Part shown: positions 36,167-46,665 of the stretch, one piece after another
Layout of the letters: every line of letters starts with the position of its first letter
Numbering within the stretch: position 1 is the stretch's first letter
From: Curtobacterium sp. SGAir0471
GTDB taxonomy: Bacteria; Actinomycetota; Actinomycetes; Actinomycetales; Microbacteriaceae
DNA: 64,000 nucleotides
NCBI RefSeq assembly: GCF_005490985.1
Contig: NZ_CP027869.1
Span: 868,001-932,000 of the forward strand
Direction: 5' to 3'
Translations under genes and position numbers: made by a program
The notes under the pieces: model-generated
What the model was told of the DNA's origin: nothing
The model's database searches: none
The model's input: the letters and a program-made list of their open reading frames with translations, nothing else

Positions 36167-39100
36167 GTGACGACAACCTCGTCCACCTCGGGCCCTGCTG
36201 GGCGGCGTTCGCCGCGGGTCCCGATCGTGGTCACGATCATCGTGCTGGCCGCACTGGTGATCGGCTTCTTCATCTTCGCCAGCCTGTACACCGACTACGC
36301 CTGGTTCGCGCAGCTCGGCTTCCAGCAGGTCCTCACCACACGCTGGATCGCGGGCACGCTCATGTTCGTGGCCGGGTTGCTCGGCATGGCGGTGCCGGTG
36401 TACGTGAGCATCGCGCTCGCGTTCCGGTTCCGGCCCGTCTACGCGAAGCTCAACTCGCAGCTCGACCGCTACCAGCAGGTCATCGAGCCGCTGCGCCGCG
36501 CGGTGATGATCGGCATCCCGGTCGTGCTCGGCCTGTTCGCCGGACTCGCCACCGCGGGGCGCTGGAGCATGGTGCTCGAGTACTTCAACCGGACGTCGTT
36601 CGGCAAGAAGGACCCGCAGTTCGGCCTCGACATCGGGTTCTACGTGTTCGAGCTGCCGTTCTGGCGCTCGATCGTGGCGTACTCGTCGGCGGTCGTGCTC
36701 ATCGCCGGCATCGCCGCGCTCGCCGCGACCTACCTGTACGGCGCCCTGCGCTTCGGTGGGCGCGAGGTCCGCATCTCCAAGGCCGCTCGCATCCAGCTCG
36801 CCGTCACCGCGGCCGTCTACGTGGCACTGCAGGCCGTGAGCCTGTGGCTCGACCAGTACGCCGCACTGACGAAGGACAACCCGCTCATCACGGGTGCGCA
36901 GTACACCGACGTCAACGCCGTCATCCCGGGGCGCGAGATCATGGCCGGCATCGCGGCGATCGTCGCGGTCCTGTTCATCGTCACCGCGGTCATCGGCCGC
37001 TGGCGGATCTCGATCGTCGGTACCGGGCTCCTGCTCGTCGCGGCGATCGTCATCGGCGGGGTCTACCCCTGGATCATCCAGCGCATCCAGGTGAAGCCGT
37101 CGGAGCGCACGTACGAGTCCGCCTACATCGAGCGGAACATCAAGGCCACCCGCGACGCCTACGGCGTGAGCGGCGTCGAGGAGCAGAACTACGACGCGAC
37201 GACCGAGGCGAGCTCGGGCGCCCTGGCACAGGACGCCCAGACCACCGCCAACATCCGCCTGATCGACCCGAAGATCGTCTCGGACACCTTCAGCCAGCTG
37301 CAGCAGTACCGGCAGTACTACCAGTTCCCGGACCAGCTGGACGTCGACCGCTACGACATCGACGGCCAGACCGAGGACACGGTCATCGCGGTCCGCGACA
37401 TCGACCTCGCCGGCCTCAGCTCGCAGGCGAACACCCAGTACAACCGGACCTTCGTCTACACGCACGGCTTCGGCGTGACGGCGGCGTACGGCAACCAGCG
37501 CGCGAGCGACGGCAAGCCGGTGTTCCTCGAGTCGGGCATCCCGTCCAACGGCAAGCTCGGCAACTACCAGGAGCGCGTGTACTTCGGCGAGACCTCGCCG
37601 CCGTACTCGATCGTCGGTGGGCCGGAGGGCTCGAAGAACATCGAGCTCGATTACCCCGCCGGCTCGGACGACAGCGACGGCGGCAATGCGACGACGACGT
37701 ACCAGGGCAACGGCGGGCCGAGCCTCGGCGGCTTCTTCAACCGCCTCGTCTACGCCGCGAAGTTCCAGTCCGAGCAGATCCTGCTGTCGGACGCCGTGAA
37801 CCGCGACTCGCAGATCCTCTACGACCGCGACCCGATCCAGCGCGTGCAGAAGGTCGCCCCGTACCTGAAGCTCGACAGCGACGCGTACCCGGCGATCGTC
37901 GACCACCGCATCCAGTGGATCGTGGACGGCTACACGACGAGCGACGCGTACCCGTACTCGCAGAGCCAGAGCCTGTCGGACACCGTCGCGGGCACCGACT
38001 CGTCGGCGTTCAGCACCGACCAGGTGAACTACATGCGCAACTCGGTCAAGGCGACCGTCGACGCGTACACGGGCAAGGTGACGCTCTACGCCTGGGACAC
38101 CCAGGACCCGGTGCTCAAGACGTGGCAGAAGATCTTCCCGTCGACGACCGAGCCGGTGTCGCAGATGAGCGCCGAGCTGCTCGACCACGTGCGCTACCCG
38201 ACCGACCTGTTCAAGGTGCAGCGCGCGATCCTCGGCACGTACCACGTGACCAACGCGAACTCGTTCTACTCGGGTGACGACGCGTGGAACACGCCGCAGG
38301 AGACGACCACGGGCACGAACGACTCCGAGGCGAACTCCGACACGGTGTCGCAGACGACGACGAACGCGCTCGGCACCCGGACCACGCCGTCGCAGGGCAA
38401 CCTGCAGGACCCGTACTACCTGACGATGAAGGTGCCGGGGCAGGACACCGCGTACTCGCTCTACACGACCTACATCCCGCAGCAGTCCGCGGGGGCGAAC
38501 AACCGCAACGTGCTGACCGGCTACCTGGCGGTCGACTCCGACGCGGGCGGCGCCGGCAAGGGCGAGAAGGCGGCGAACTATGGCAAGCTCACGCTGCTGA
38601 CGATGCCGAAGACCGACAACATCCCCGGTCCGGCGCAGGTGCAGAGCCTCTTCAACGGTGACACCACCGTGTCGCAGGAGCTGAACATCCTGAAGCGCGG
38701 CAACTCGACCGTGAAGCAGGGCAACCTGCTCACGCTGCCGGTCGGTGGCGGGTTCCTCTACGTGCAGCCGGTCTACGTCCAGTCCACTTCGAGTGGTTCG
38801 TACCCGCTGCTGCAGAAGGTGCTCGTGGCGTTCGGCGACAAGATCGCGTTCGAGGACACCCTCGACCAGGCCTTGAACGAGCTGTTCGACGGCAACTCCG
38901 GTGCCGCTGCCGGCGACCAGGGAGCTGCGGACGGGTCGGGCTCGTCGGGCTCCGGCTCCGACGCCTCGGGCTCGGGTTCGTCGGGCTCGGGTTCGTCGGG
39001 TTCGGACACGTCGGGTTCGGAACCGTCCGGTTCGGGTTCGTCGGGCGGCTCGGGCTCGGCGGCCGGTGGCTCGAGTGGCTCGTCGAGCGGTTCGGGGAAC

Positions 39101-39253
39101 CAGGCGCTCGAGCAGGCGCTGGCCGAAGCCCGCAGTGCGCTGCAGGACCGCCAGCAGGCCTACGCCGAGAACGACCTGGTCGCCGCGGCCGAGGCGGACA
39201 AGCGCCTGCAGGACGCCATCGAGGCCGCGACCGAAGCCGAGAACGGCAACTGA
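36167..39253 (+). CDS. UPF0182 family large membrane protein
   Basis: 1028 residues. Seven transmembrane helices lie in the first 310 residues, followed by a large extracellular domain (about 320-900) with the family's conserved stretches (SERTYESAYIERNIKATRDA, FVYTHGFGV, YFGETSPPYSIVG). The C-terminus adds a Ser/Gly linker of about 60 residues (38936-39108) and then a predicted helical segment (QALEQALAEARSALQDRQQA) similar to ends of other actinobacterial members. Function unknown (M. tuberculosis Rv3193c type). GGAG lies before the GTG. Transcription probably ends at a hairpin (39258-39292) right after the stop. Confidence 0.92.
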   Translation: MTTTSSTSGPAGRRSPRVPIVVTIIVLAALVIGFFIFASLYTDYAWFAQLGFQQVLTTRWIAGTLMFVAGLLGMAVPVYVSIALAFRFRPVYAKLNSQLDRYQQVIEPLRRAVMIGIPVVLGLFAGLATAGRWSMVLEYFNRTSFGKKDPQFGLDIGFYVFELPFWRSIVAYSSAVVLIAGIAALAATYLYGALRFGGREVRISKAARIQLAVTAAVYVALQAVSLWLDQYAALTKDNPLITGAQYTDVNAVIPGREIMAGIAAIVAVLFIVTAVIGRWRISIVGTGLLLVAAIVIGGVYPWIIQRIQVKPSERTYESAYIERNIKATRDAYGVSGVEEQNYDATTEASSGALAQDAQTTANIRLIDPKIVSDTFSQLQQYRQYYQFPDQLDVDRYDIDGQTEDTVIAVRDIDLAGLSSQANTQYNRTFVYTHGFGVTAAYGNQRASDGKPVFLESGIPSNGKLGNYQERVYFGETSPPYSIVGGPEGSKNIELDYPAGSDDSDGGNATTTYQGNGGPSLGGFFNRLVYAAKFQSEQILLSDAVNRDSQILYDRDPIQRVQKVAPYLKLDSDAYPAIVDHRIQWIVDGYTTSDAYPYSQSQSLSDTVAGTDSSAFSTDQVNYMRNSVKATVDAYTGKVTLYAWDTQDPVLKTWQKIFPSTTEPVSQMSAELLDHVRYPTDLFKVQRAILGTYHVTNANSFYSGDDAWNTPQETTTGTNDSEANSDTVSQTTTNALGTRTTPSQGNLQDPYYLTMKVPGQDTAYSLYTTYIPQQSAGANNRNVLTGYLAVDSDAGGAGKGEKAANYGKLTLLTMPKTDNIPGPAQVQSLFNGDTTVSQELNILKRGNSTVKQGNLLTLPVGGGFLYVQPVYVQSTSSGSYPLLQKVLVAFGDKIAFEDTLDQALNELFDGNSGAAAGDQGAADGSGSSGSGSDASGSGSSGSGSSGSDTSGSEPSGSGSSGGSGSAAGGSSGSSSGSGNQALEQALAEARSALQDRQQAYAENDLVAAAEADKRLQDAIEAATEAENGN

Positions 39254-39257
39254 CACG

Positions 39258-39292
39258 CCGTGGCGGGGCACTCGATTTGTGCCCCGCCACGG
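39258..39292 (+). terminator. Hairpin terminator after UPF0182
   Basis: 14-base perfect stem (39258-39271 with 39279-39292) and a TCGATTT loop. The -35 of the tRNA promoter lies inside it. Confidence 0.75.
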
Positions 39293-39305
39293 GGGTGTGT
39301 AGGCT
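39277..39305 (+). promoter_or_regulatory. Promoter of tRNA-fMet
   Basis: TTGTGC at 39277-39282 and TAGGCT at 39300-39305 are 17 bases apart, ending 11 bases before the tRNA. The -35 sits in the loop and right arm of the preceding terminator. Confidence 0.55.
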
Positions 39306-39316
39306 ATTGGATGTGC

Positions 39317-39393
39317 CGCGGGGTGGAGCAGTTCGGTAGCTCGCTGGGCTCATAACCCAGAGGTCGTAGGTTCAAATCCTGCCCCCGCAACCA
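39317..39393 (+). tRNA. Initiator tRNA-fMet (CAU)
   Basis: 77 bases including an encoded CCA. The anticodon loop CTCATAA is flanked by the GGG/CCC pairs of initiator tRNAs, and the first acceptor position is the unpaired C1-A72 that prevents use in elongation. The acceptor and T arms closely match the E. coli initiator. It is a single gene; a strong terminator follows 12 bases later. Confidence 0.95.
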
Positions 39394-39404
39394 AGCGTCA
39401 CCGC

Positions 39405-39442
39405 GAAGAAGGCCCCGGTCCTGTCGGACCGGGGCCTTCTTC
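39405..39442 (+). terminator. Terminator after tRNA-fMet
   Basis: 17-base perfect stem (39405-39421 with 39426-39442), TGTC loop, ending in TTCTTCGTT, one of the few hairpins here with a T-rich end. Confidence 0.85.
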
Positions 39443-39500
39443 GTTCGCCTGCACCAGGTCGAGTCGTGTCACTGAGTGTCGTGTGGTGTCGTTGCGTGGC

Positions 39501-39506
39501 TACGCT
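39501..39506 (+). promoter_or_regulatory. -10 element for the nitrilase-family gene, leaderless layout
   Basis: TACGCT, six bases before the ATG at 39513. Confidence 0.6.
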
Positions 39507-39512
39507 CGGAGC

Positions 39513-40325
39513 ATGGCAACCCTCACCGTGGCCGCCGCCCAGTTCGCGCCCGTGGACGATGCCGCGGCCAACCTCCGGACGGTGCAGGCAGCCGCCGAGG
39601 ACGCCGCGCGTCGCGGTGCCGACCTGCTCGTGACGCCTGAGTACACCTCGTACTTCACGGCAGCGATCGACGACCGATTCGTTGCCGCAGCGGAGCCGCT
39701 CGACGGTCCCTTCGTCAGCGGGCTGCGGGAGATCGCACGGCAGCACGCGATCGCACTCGTGGTCGGAGTAGCCGAGACCGCGGAGACGAGCGGGCGGTTC
39801 CGGAACACCCTGGTCGCGGTGCTGCCCGACGGGTCGATCGCCGCGACCTACCGGAAGGTGCACCTGTACGACGCGTTCGGCTCGAAGGAGTCCGACCGCA
39901 TCGAGTCCGGCGCCGCTGACCAGCTGCCGGTCTTCGAGCTCGGCGGCCTCCGTGTCGGACTCGAGACCTGCTACGACCTGCGGTTCCCCGAGGTCACCCG
40001 GCGGCTCGCCGCACCGGAGGTCGGCGCAGCGGACGTCGTCGTGCTGCCGGCGGAGTGGGTGCGCGGTCCCGGGAAGGAACACCACTGGCGCACCCTGCTG
40101 ACCGCCCGGGCGATCGAGAACACCGTCTGGGTCGTCGGGGTCGGACAGACCGGGTCGATCGGCATCGGCGACTCCGTGGTGATCGACCCGTCCGGGGTCG
40201 CGGTCGCCGCTGCCGGCGCGAGTGCCGGGACCGTCGTCGCGACGATCGACACTGCGACCACCGAGGCGGTCCGCGCGGTCAACCCGTCACTCGCGCTCCG
40301 TCGCTTCGACGTCCACCCGCGCTGA
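39513..40325 (+). CDS. Carbon-nitrogen hydrolase (nitrilase superfamily)
   Basis: 270 residues. The Glu-Lys-Cys triad is complete: E43 (VTPEYTS), K115 (YRKVHLYD) and C153 (ETCYDLRFPE). The CYDLRFPE context places it with Nit1/Nit2-type omega-amidases and deaminated-glutathione amidases rather than true nitrilases. Likely substrates are therefore small omega-amides; not provable here. Monocistronic; a weak seven-base hairpin (40331-40349) follows the stop. The ATG at 39513 is six bases from TACGCT. Confidence 0.87.
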   Translation: MATLTVAAAQFAPVDDAAANLRTVQAAAEDAARRGADLLVTPEYTSYFTAAIDDRFVAAAEPLDGPFVSGLREIARQHAIALVVGVAETAETSGRFRNTLVAVLPDGSIAATYRKVHLYDAFGSKESDRIESGAADQLPVFELGGLRVGLETCYDLRFPEVTRRLAAPEVGAADVVVLPAEWVRGPGKEHHWRTLLTARAIENTVWVVGVGQTGSIGIGDSVVIDPSGVAVAAAGASAGTVVATIDTATTEAVRAVNPSLALRRFDVHPR

Positions 40326-41069
40326 GCCGTCCCGGACGCGCCGTCCGGGTGCGCGGTCGTACCGCGGGAACTCGTCCGACTCCCCGAGCGGGCGGAACCG
40401 GCAGCGTGCCCGGACACCCCCGGAGCCGATTCCGCCCGCCCGCAGCACCTGGCGCGGCGCCCCGCGTGCCGCGAGCCGGGCGGGACTGACACCGAGCAGA
40501 CGATCCGGGCCGGGCCGGGCCGGTCGGGCCGGGCCGGTCGGGACCGGACGAGGCGCGGCGGACGTCACCATGTGAGCGCGAGCGGGCGGAACCGGGTGGT
40601 GCTGGCGCTCGTCAGGTGCAGGGAACGCCCGCTCGGCGTGCCACTGGGGACGGTCCCGTGTGTGAGCGCGAGCGGGCGGGATCGGGTGGTGCTCGCACTC
40701 GTCAGGTGCAGGGAACGCCCGCTCGCCGTGCCACCGAGGGGACGATCGGCGGCCTGATACCTGCGCTGTCCCGAGCGGGCGGAACCTGCTCGGATCTCGG
40801 GCGACGGATGCAGCAAGGGCCCGCTCGATGAACCGGCGGTGCCTCCACGGCAGCATGTGCTGTGGAGCGACGATGCGAGCGGGCGGAACCGGGGCGCCTC
40901 AGGCTCGAGGGGCACGGAAACGGCCCGCTCGACGGGACGACGGACGAATGAAGGGACGGCGGGACGACGGGACGACGGACGAACGACGGCGGGACGGCGG
41001 GACGACGGATGGGATGACGGGCGCGCGGCGCGATGTCGGAACGGATTCGCGGGGGGACAGCGTCTCCGG
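40326..41069. repeat. 744-base gene-free gap filled with family B repeats
   Basis: No coding frame is convincing. GAGCGGGCGGAACC cores occur at 40386-40399, 40580-40593, 40773-40786 and 40877-40890, most followed 35-50 bases later by the reverse CCCGCTCG. A 90-base direct repeat is visible (40571-40660 and 40661-40750), nearly identical over its first three quarters. From about 40930 to 41020 the sequence becomes a degenerate tandem array of GACGGGAC-like units. The start of the minus-strand aminotransferase's coding end is at 41070. Confidence 0.75.
40571..40750. repeat. 90-base direct repeat, two copies (family B)
   Basis: Each copy starts TGTGAGCGCGAGCGGGCGG and contains CTCGTCAGGTGCAGGGAACG followed by CCCGCTCG, so the core and its inverse are inside each unit. 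The copies diverge in their last 15 bases. Confidence 0.85.
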
Positions 41070-42272
41070 TCAGCGGGGGGCGGCGAGGGCTGCGAGGCGC
41101 GAGGCGGCCTCGGACAGCACGTCCCGCCGCTTGCAGAAGGCGAAGCGCACGAGCGACCGGTAGCCCGCGGCTCGCTCGGGTCGGACGAACGCCGACACCG
41201 GGACGCCCACCACGCCGGAGAGCTCGGGGAGTCGGAGACAGAACTCGCGGGCATCGTCGTACCCGAGCGGCGCGGTGTCCGCGAGGACGAAGTAGCCGCC
41301 GTCCGGGCGCATCACGTCGAACCCGGCGGAACGGAGTCCGGCTGCGAGCAGGTCGTGCTTCTCGGAGAGGTCGCGGGCGATGCCGTGGAAGACCTCGTCG
41401 GGCAGTCGGAGTCCGGTCGCGACCGCGGGCTGGAACGGGGCACCGTTCACGAACGTCAGGTACTGCTTGACCGAGACCACGGCCTCGACGAGCGCGGGGG
41501 CAGCCGTGAGCCAGCCGATCTTCCAGCCGGTGGTGCTGAAGGTCTTGCCAGCACTCGAGATCGTGATCGTCCGGTCCGCGGCGCCGGGCAGGGTCGCGAC
41601 GGGGACGTGCGGAGTGCCGAAGGTCAGGTGTTCGTAGACCTCGTCGGTGACGACGAGGGCGTCGTGGCGCTCGGCGAGCTCGAGCACGGTCGCCAGGACC
41701 TCGCGGGGGAGCACCCGGCCGGTGGGGTTGTGCGGCGTGTTCACGAGCACGATCCGCGTGCGGTCGGAGAAGGCGGCACGGAGGGTGTCCTCGTCCGGCA
41801 GGAAGTCCGGAGCGGTGAGGGAGACCGTCACGTGCGTGCCCCCGGCGAGGCGGATCAGCGCGCCGTAGGCGTCGTAGAAGGGCTCGAAGGTGACGACCTC
41901 GTCGCCCGGTTCGACGAACGCGAGCAGCGTCGCGGCGAGGGCCTCGGTGGCGCCGGCGGTGACGAGGACCTCACGGTCCGGGTCGACCGACAGGCCGTAC
42001 CAGTGCGACTGGTGCTCCGCGATCGCATCGCGCAGCTCCGGGGCGCCGCGGCTGGGAGGGTACTGGTTCACGCCGCGGCGGATCGCCTCGACCGCGGCGT
42101 CGAGCACCTCGACCGGGCCGTCCTGGTCGGGGAACCCCTGGCCGAGGTTGATCGCTCCGGTGGCGGCAGCGAGTGCGCTCATCTCGGCGAAGACCGTCGG
42201 GGCGGGGACGCCGTCGGGGCCGAGCAGCATCGCCCCCTCGGCTGCGCGGAGCCAGGGTCCGGTGCGGTGCAT
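41070..42272 (-). CDS. PLP-dependent aminotransferase (DapC/KAT-like)
   Basis: 400 residues, class I/II fold. LGQGFPDQDGP near residue 43, the NTPHNPTG loop at about 178-185, VTDEVYEHLTFG, and the PLP lysine K243 in SSAGKTFSTTGWKIGW. This sequence type includes the M. tuberculosis Rv0858c (N-succinyl-DAP aminotransferase) and kynurenine/glutamine transaminase-like enzymes. Because a better-placed dapC lies at 704, the true substrate is uncertain. The ATG at 42272 has GGAGGGAC at the right spacing. A possible promoter hexamer, TAGGTT, lies at 42323-42328 on the minus strand. Confidence 0.82.
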   Translation of the reverse strand: MHRTGPWLRAAEGAMLLGPDGVPAPTVFAEMSALAAATGAINLGQGFPDQDGPVEVLDAAVEAIRRGVNQYPPSRGAPELRDAIAEHQSHWYGLSVDPDREVLVTAGATEALAATLLAFVEPGDEVVTFEPFYDAYGALIRLAGGTHVTVSLTAPDFLPDEDTLRAAFSDRTRIVLVNTPHNPTGRVLPREVLATVLELAERHDALVVTDEVYEHLTFGTPHVPVATLPGAADRTITISSAGKTFSTTGWKIGWLTAAPALVEAVVSVKQYLTFVNGAPFQPAVATGLRLPDEVFHGIARDLSEKHDLLAAGLRSAGFDVMRPDGGYFVLADTAPLGYDDAREFCLRLPELSGVVGVPVSAFVRPERAAGYRSLVRFAFCKRRDVLSEAASRLAALAAPR

Positions 42273-42404
42273 GGTGGGTCCCTCCGGTGCGTCGGGCGCA
42301 GACGGACGCCCTGGAGGCCCCCAACCTAGTCGGACGGACCGGCTCGCTCGCTCCAGTGCGTCACGACGCGTCGCTCGACCGGGAGGACGCCCACAGGTCA
42401 CGCA

Positions 42405-42410
42405 TAAGAT
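42405..42410 (+). promoter_or_regulatory. -10 element for the HtrA-type protease gene
   Basis: TAAGAT, with a leader of about 80 bases to the ATG at 42496. No convincing -35. Confidence 0.4.
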
Positions 42411-42495
42411 CGCCATAGGTCGCTTGCAGCCCCAGCAGGAGCACCGCACAGGTGGACGCGGAAGACTGCAGGAGCTTGAAAGGAGCACGTCCAGC

Positions 42496-44586
<2,091 letters not shown>

Positions 44587-44595
44587 CGCGACGAC

Positions 44596-44645
44596 CGACG
44601 GACGGGAGGCGCGGTGCCGGCTGGTACCGCGCCTCCCGTCCGTCG
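44596..44645. terminator. Family A palindrome after the HtrA-type gene
   Basis: Perfect 20-base arms (44596-44615 and 44626-44645) around GCCGGCTGGT. It is the best-formed family A copy and ten bases past the stop, so a terminator role is likely. Confidence 0.85.
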
Positions 44646-44717
44646 TGTGGTGGTCACCCACCGACGGTCGCGTCCCGCGGTCCGGTCGCGACGCAGGTGG
44701 GCGCTCCTGCCGCTTGA

Positions 44718-44723
44718 TAGGCT
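44718..44723 (+). promoter_or_regulatory. -10 element for the glycopolymer locus
   Basis: TAGGCT followed by a leader of about 65 bases with GAGGA before the ATG at 44794. The in-frame ATG at 44725 is too close to this hexamer to be transcribed from it. Confidence 0.5.
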
Positions 44724-44793
44724 CATGGCTGCTCTCCGGGGCGGTGCCGGTCCTCGGTGCGCTCCGCGCATCAGCCACGACCCCGAGGACCGC

Positions 44794-45837
44794 ATGCAGA
44801 CAGACGGACAGCCCCTGCCGGGGGTCTCGTACGTGATGCCGGTGCTCAACGAGGTCACCGAGGTCCGCGCCGCGGTCGGGAGCCTGCTCGACCAGGACTA
44901 CGAGGGGCCGTTCGAGGTCATCCTCGCGCTCGGTCCGTCCATCGACGGGACGAACGAGCTCGTGGCCGAGATGAGCGCCGCCGATCCGAGGGTCCGGGCC
45001 ATCGACAACCCCGTCGGGTCCACGCCCGCCGGGCTGAACGTCGCCATCCGCGCATCGGTGCACCCGATCGTGATCCGTGTCGACGCCCACTCGGTGCTGC
45101 CGTCCGACTACACGCGGATCGCCGTGCGGGTGCTGCTCGAGTCCGGCGCGGACAACGTCGGCGGGATCATGCACGCCGAGGGACGGACGCCGTTCGAGCG
45201 GGCCGTCGCGCACGCCTACGGCAGCCGGGTCGGCCTCGGCGGGACCCCGCACCACGTCGGCGGCAAGGCCGGACCGGCCGAGACCGCGTACCTCGGCGTG
45301 TTCCGACGCGACCGGCTCTTCGAGGTCGGGCTGTTCGACGAGGGCATCAAGCGCGGCCAGGACTGGGAACTCAACCGACGGCTGCGCCAGACCGGCGGCA
45401 CGGTGTGGTTCACCCCGGAACTCGTCGTCACGTACCGCCCGCGCCCGAGCCTGCGACGACTCGTCCGGCAGTTCGTCGCGACGGGTCTGTGGCGCGGCGA
45501 GCTCGCGCGACGGTTCCCCGCGAACAACGGCCTGCGCTACTTCGTCCCGCCAGCGATGGTCGCGGCGATGGCGCTCGGGATCGTCGCGGGCATCGTCGGG
45601 ATCGTCGGGGCCGCGCTCGGCTCCCCGGTCGCCTGGGCGACCCTCGGCTTCGTCGTGCCCGCGGTCTACCTGCTCTTCGTCGTGCTCGGTGCCCTCGCCG
45701 TGGCGCGGCGCTCCGGCCTGCCCACCATGCTGTGGCTGATCGTGGTGCTGCCGTGCATCCACGTCGGCTGGGGCATCGGCTTCATCATCGGGTTCCTGAC
45801 CCGGACCTCCGAACTGACAACGCACACGGGACGGTGA
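44794..45837 (+). CDS. Family 2 glycosyltransferase, membrane-bound (ExoA-like)
   Basis: 347 residues. GT-A domain at 10-235: VMPVLNEVTEV, nucleotide-binding LGPSIDGTNEL, a DxD-like VDAHSVLP, an acceptor loop LGVFRRDRLFEVG and the catalytic GQDWELNRRLRQTGG region. Three or four transmembrane helices follow (about 240-335). It is like succinoglycan ExoA-type enzymes that extend lipid-linked glycans at the inner membrane face. First gene of a five-gene plus-strand run; the CDP-alcohol transferase starts nine bases after it. The ATG at 44794 has GAGGA upstream. Confidence 0.85.
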   Translation: MQTDGQPLPGVSYVMPVLNEVTEVRAAVGSLLDQDYEGPFEVILALGPSIDGTNELVAEMSAADPRVRAIDNPVGSTPAGLNVAIRASVHPIVIRVDAHSVLPSDYTRIAVRVLLESGADNVGGIMHAEGRTPFERAVAHAYGSRVGLGGTPHHVGGKAGPAETAYLGVFRRDRLFEVGLFDEGIKRGQDWELNRRLRQTGGTVWFTPELVVTYRPRPSLRRLVRQFVATGLWRGELARRFPANNGLRYFVPPAMVAAMALGIVAGIVGIVGAALGSPVAWATLGFVVPAVYLLFVVLGALAVARRSGLPTMLWLIVVLPCIHVGWGIGFIIGFLTRTSELTTHTGR

Positions 45838-45846
45838 CCTGACCCC

Positions 45847-46665
45847 TTGACCGACGACACCACCGGCCGCGGCGCGACCCGTCCGGCCTCGATCGCCGAT
45901 CTCCGCGCGGTCGCCCAACCCGACGAGGTCCGCTCCCGCGCGAACGCCGAGCACTGGACCGCGTCGCTCTACCTGCGTGACGTCTCGCCCTACCTGACCT
46001 GGCTGCTGCTGAAGACACGCGTGTCGGCGAACCAGGTGACCGGCCTGATGATCCTGGTCGGGTGGAGCGTCGCCGCGGCCCTGTTGATCCCCGGCATCTG
46101 GGGTGCGCTGCTCGCGCTCGTGCTCGGTCAGCTGCAGATGCTCGTCGACTGCTGCGACGGTGAGGTTGCTCGCTGGCGCGGTACCCGCTCGCCCGCCGGG
46201 GTGTTCCTCGACAAGGTCGGGCACTACACGACCGAGGGGCTCATCCCGATCGCCCTCGGGATCCGCGCCGCGACCTGGCCGATCCACGGCGCAGACTGGA
46301 TGTGGACGACGATCGGGTGCGCGCTCGGCCTGGTGATCGTGCTCAACAAGGCGCTCAACGACATGGTCCACGTCGCCCGGGCCAACGCCGGCCTCGAGAA
46401 GCTCGTCGACCGTCGCGACGCGGGTACCGCCCCGTCCGGTCGACGCCTCGCGACGCTCCGCCGTGCGGCGCGCTTCCTGCCGTTCCACCGCCTGTACCAC
46501 TCGGTCGAGCTCACGATCCTGGCGTTCGTGTTCGCGCTCGTCGGGCTCGTGGTCGGCGACCCGCTCGCGGACCGGATCCTGGTCGGGGTGCTGCTGCCGC
46601 TCGCGGTCCTGGCCACGGCCGGTCACTTCGTCGCCATCATCTCGTCGAAGCGGGTCCGTGCATGA
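45847..46665 (+). CDS. CDP-alcohol phosphatidyltransferase family membrane protein
   Basis: 272 residues, about six transmembrane helices. The family motif is at about 101-126: CCDGEVARWRGTRSPAGVF then LDKVGHY. Three of the four Asp are present; the last Asp, the usual catalytic base, is His. Family enzymes move a phospho-alcohol from a CDP carrier to an alcohol, making phospholipids or phosphodiester polyols. The start is TTG at 45847 with only a poor ribosome-binding site, so coupling to the upstream gene is likely. The next gene overlaps by four bases (ATGA). It probably uses a CDP-polyol made by the nucleotidyltransferase at 51046. Confidence 0.82.
   Translation: MTDDTTGRGATRPASIADLRAVAQPDEVRSRANAEHWTASLYLRDVSPYLTWLLLKTRVSANQVTGLMILVGWSVAAALLIPGIWGALLALVLGQLQMLVDCCDGEVARWRGTRSPAGVFLDKVGHYTTEGLIPIALGIRAATWPIHGADWMWTTIGCALGLVIVLNKALNDMVHVARANAGLEKLVDRRDAGTAPSGRRLATLRRAARFLPFHRLYHSVELTILAFVFALVGLVVGDPLADRILVGVLLPLAVLATAGHFVAIISSKRVRA

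Noticed and set aside
40571..40750. The 90-base direct repeat as a CRISPR array or attachment site
   Set aside because: Only two copies, no spacers, no integrase nearby, and the tRNA at 39317 is not partly duplicated.
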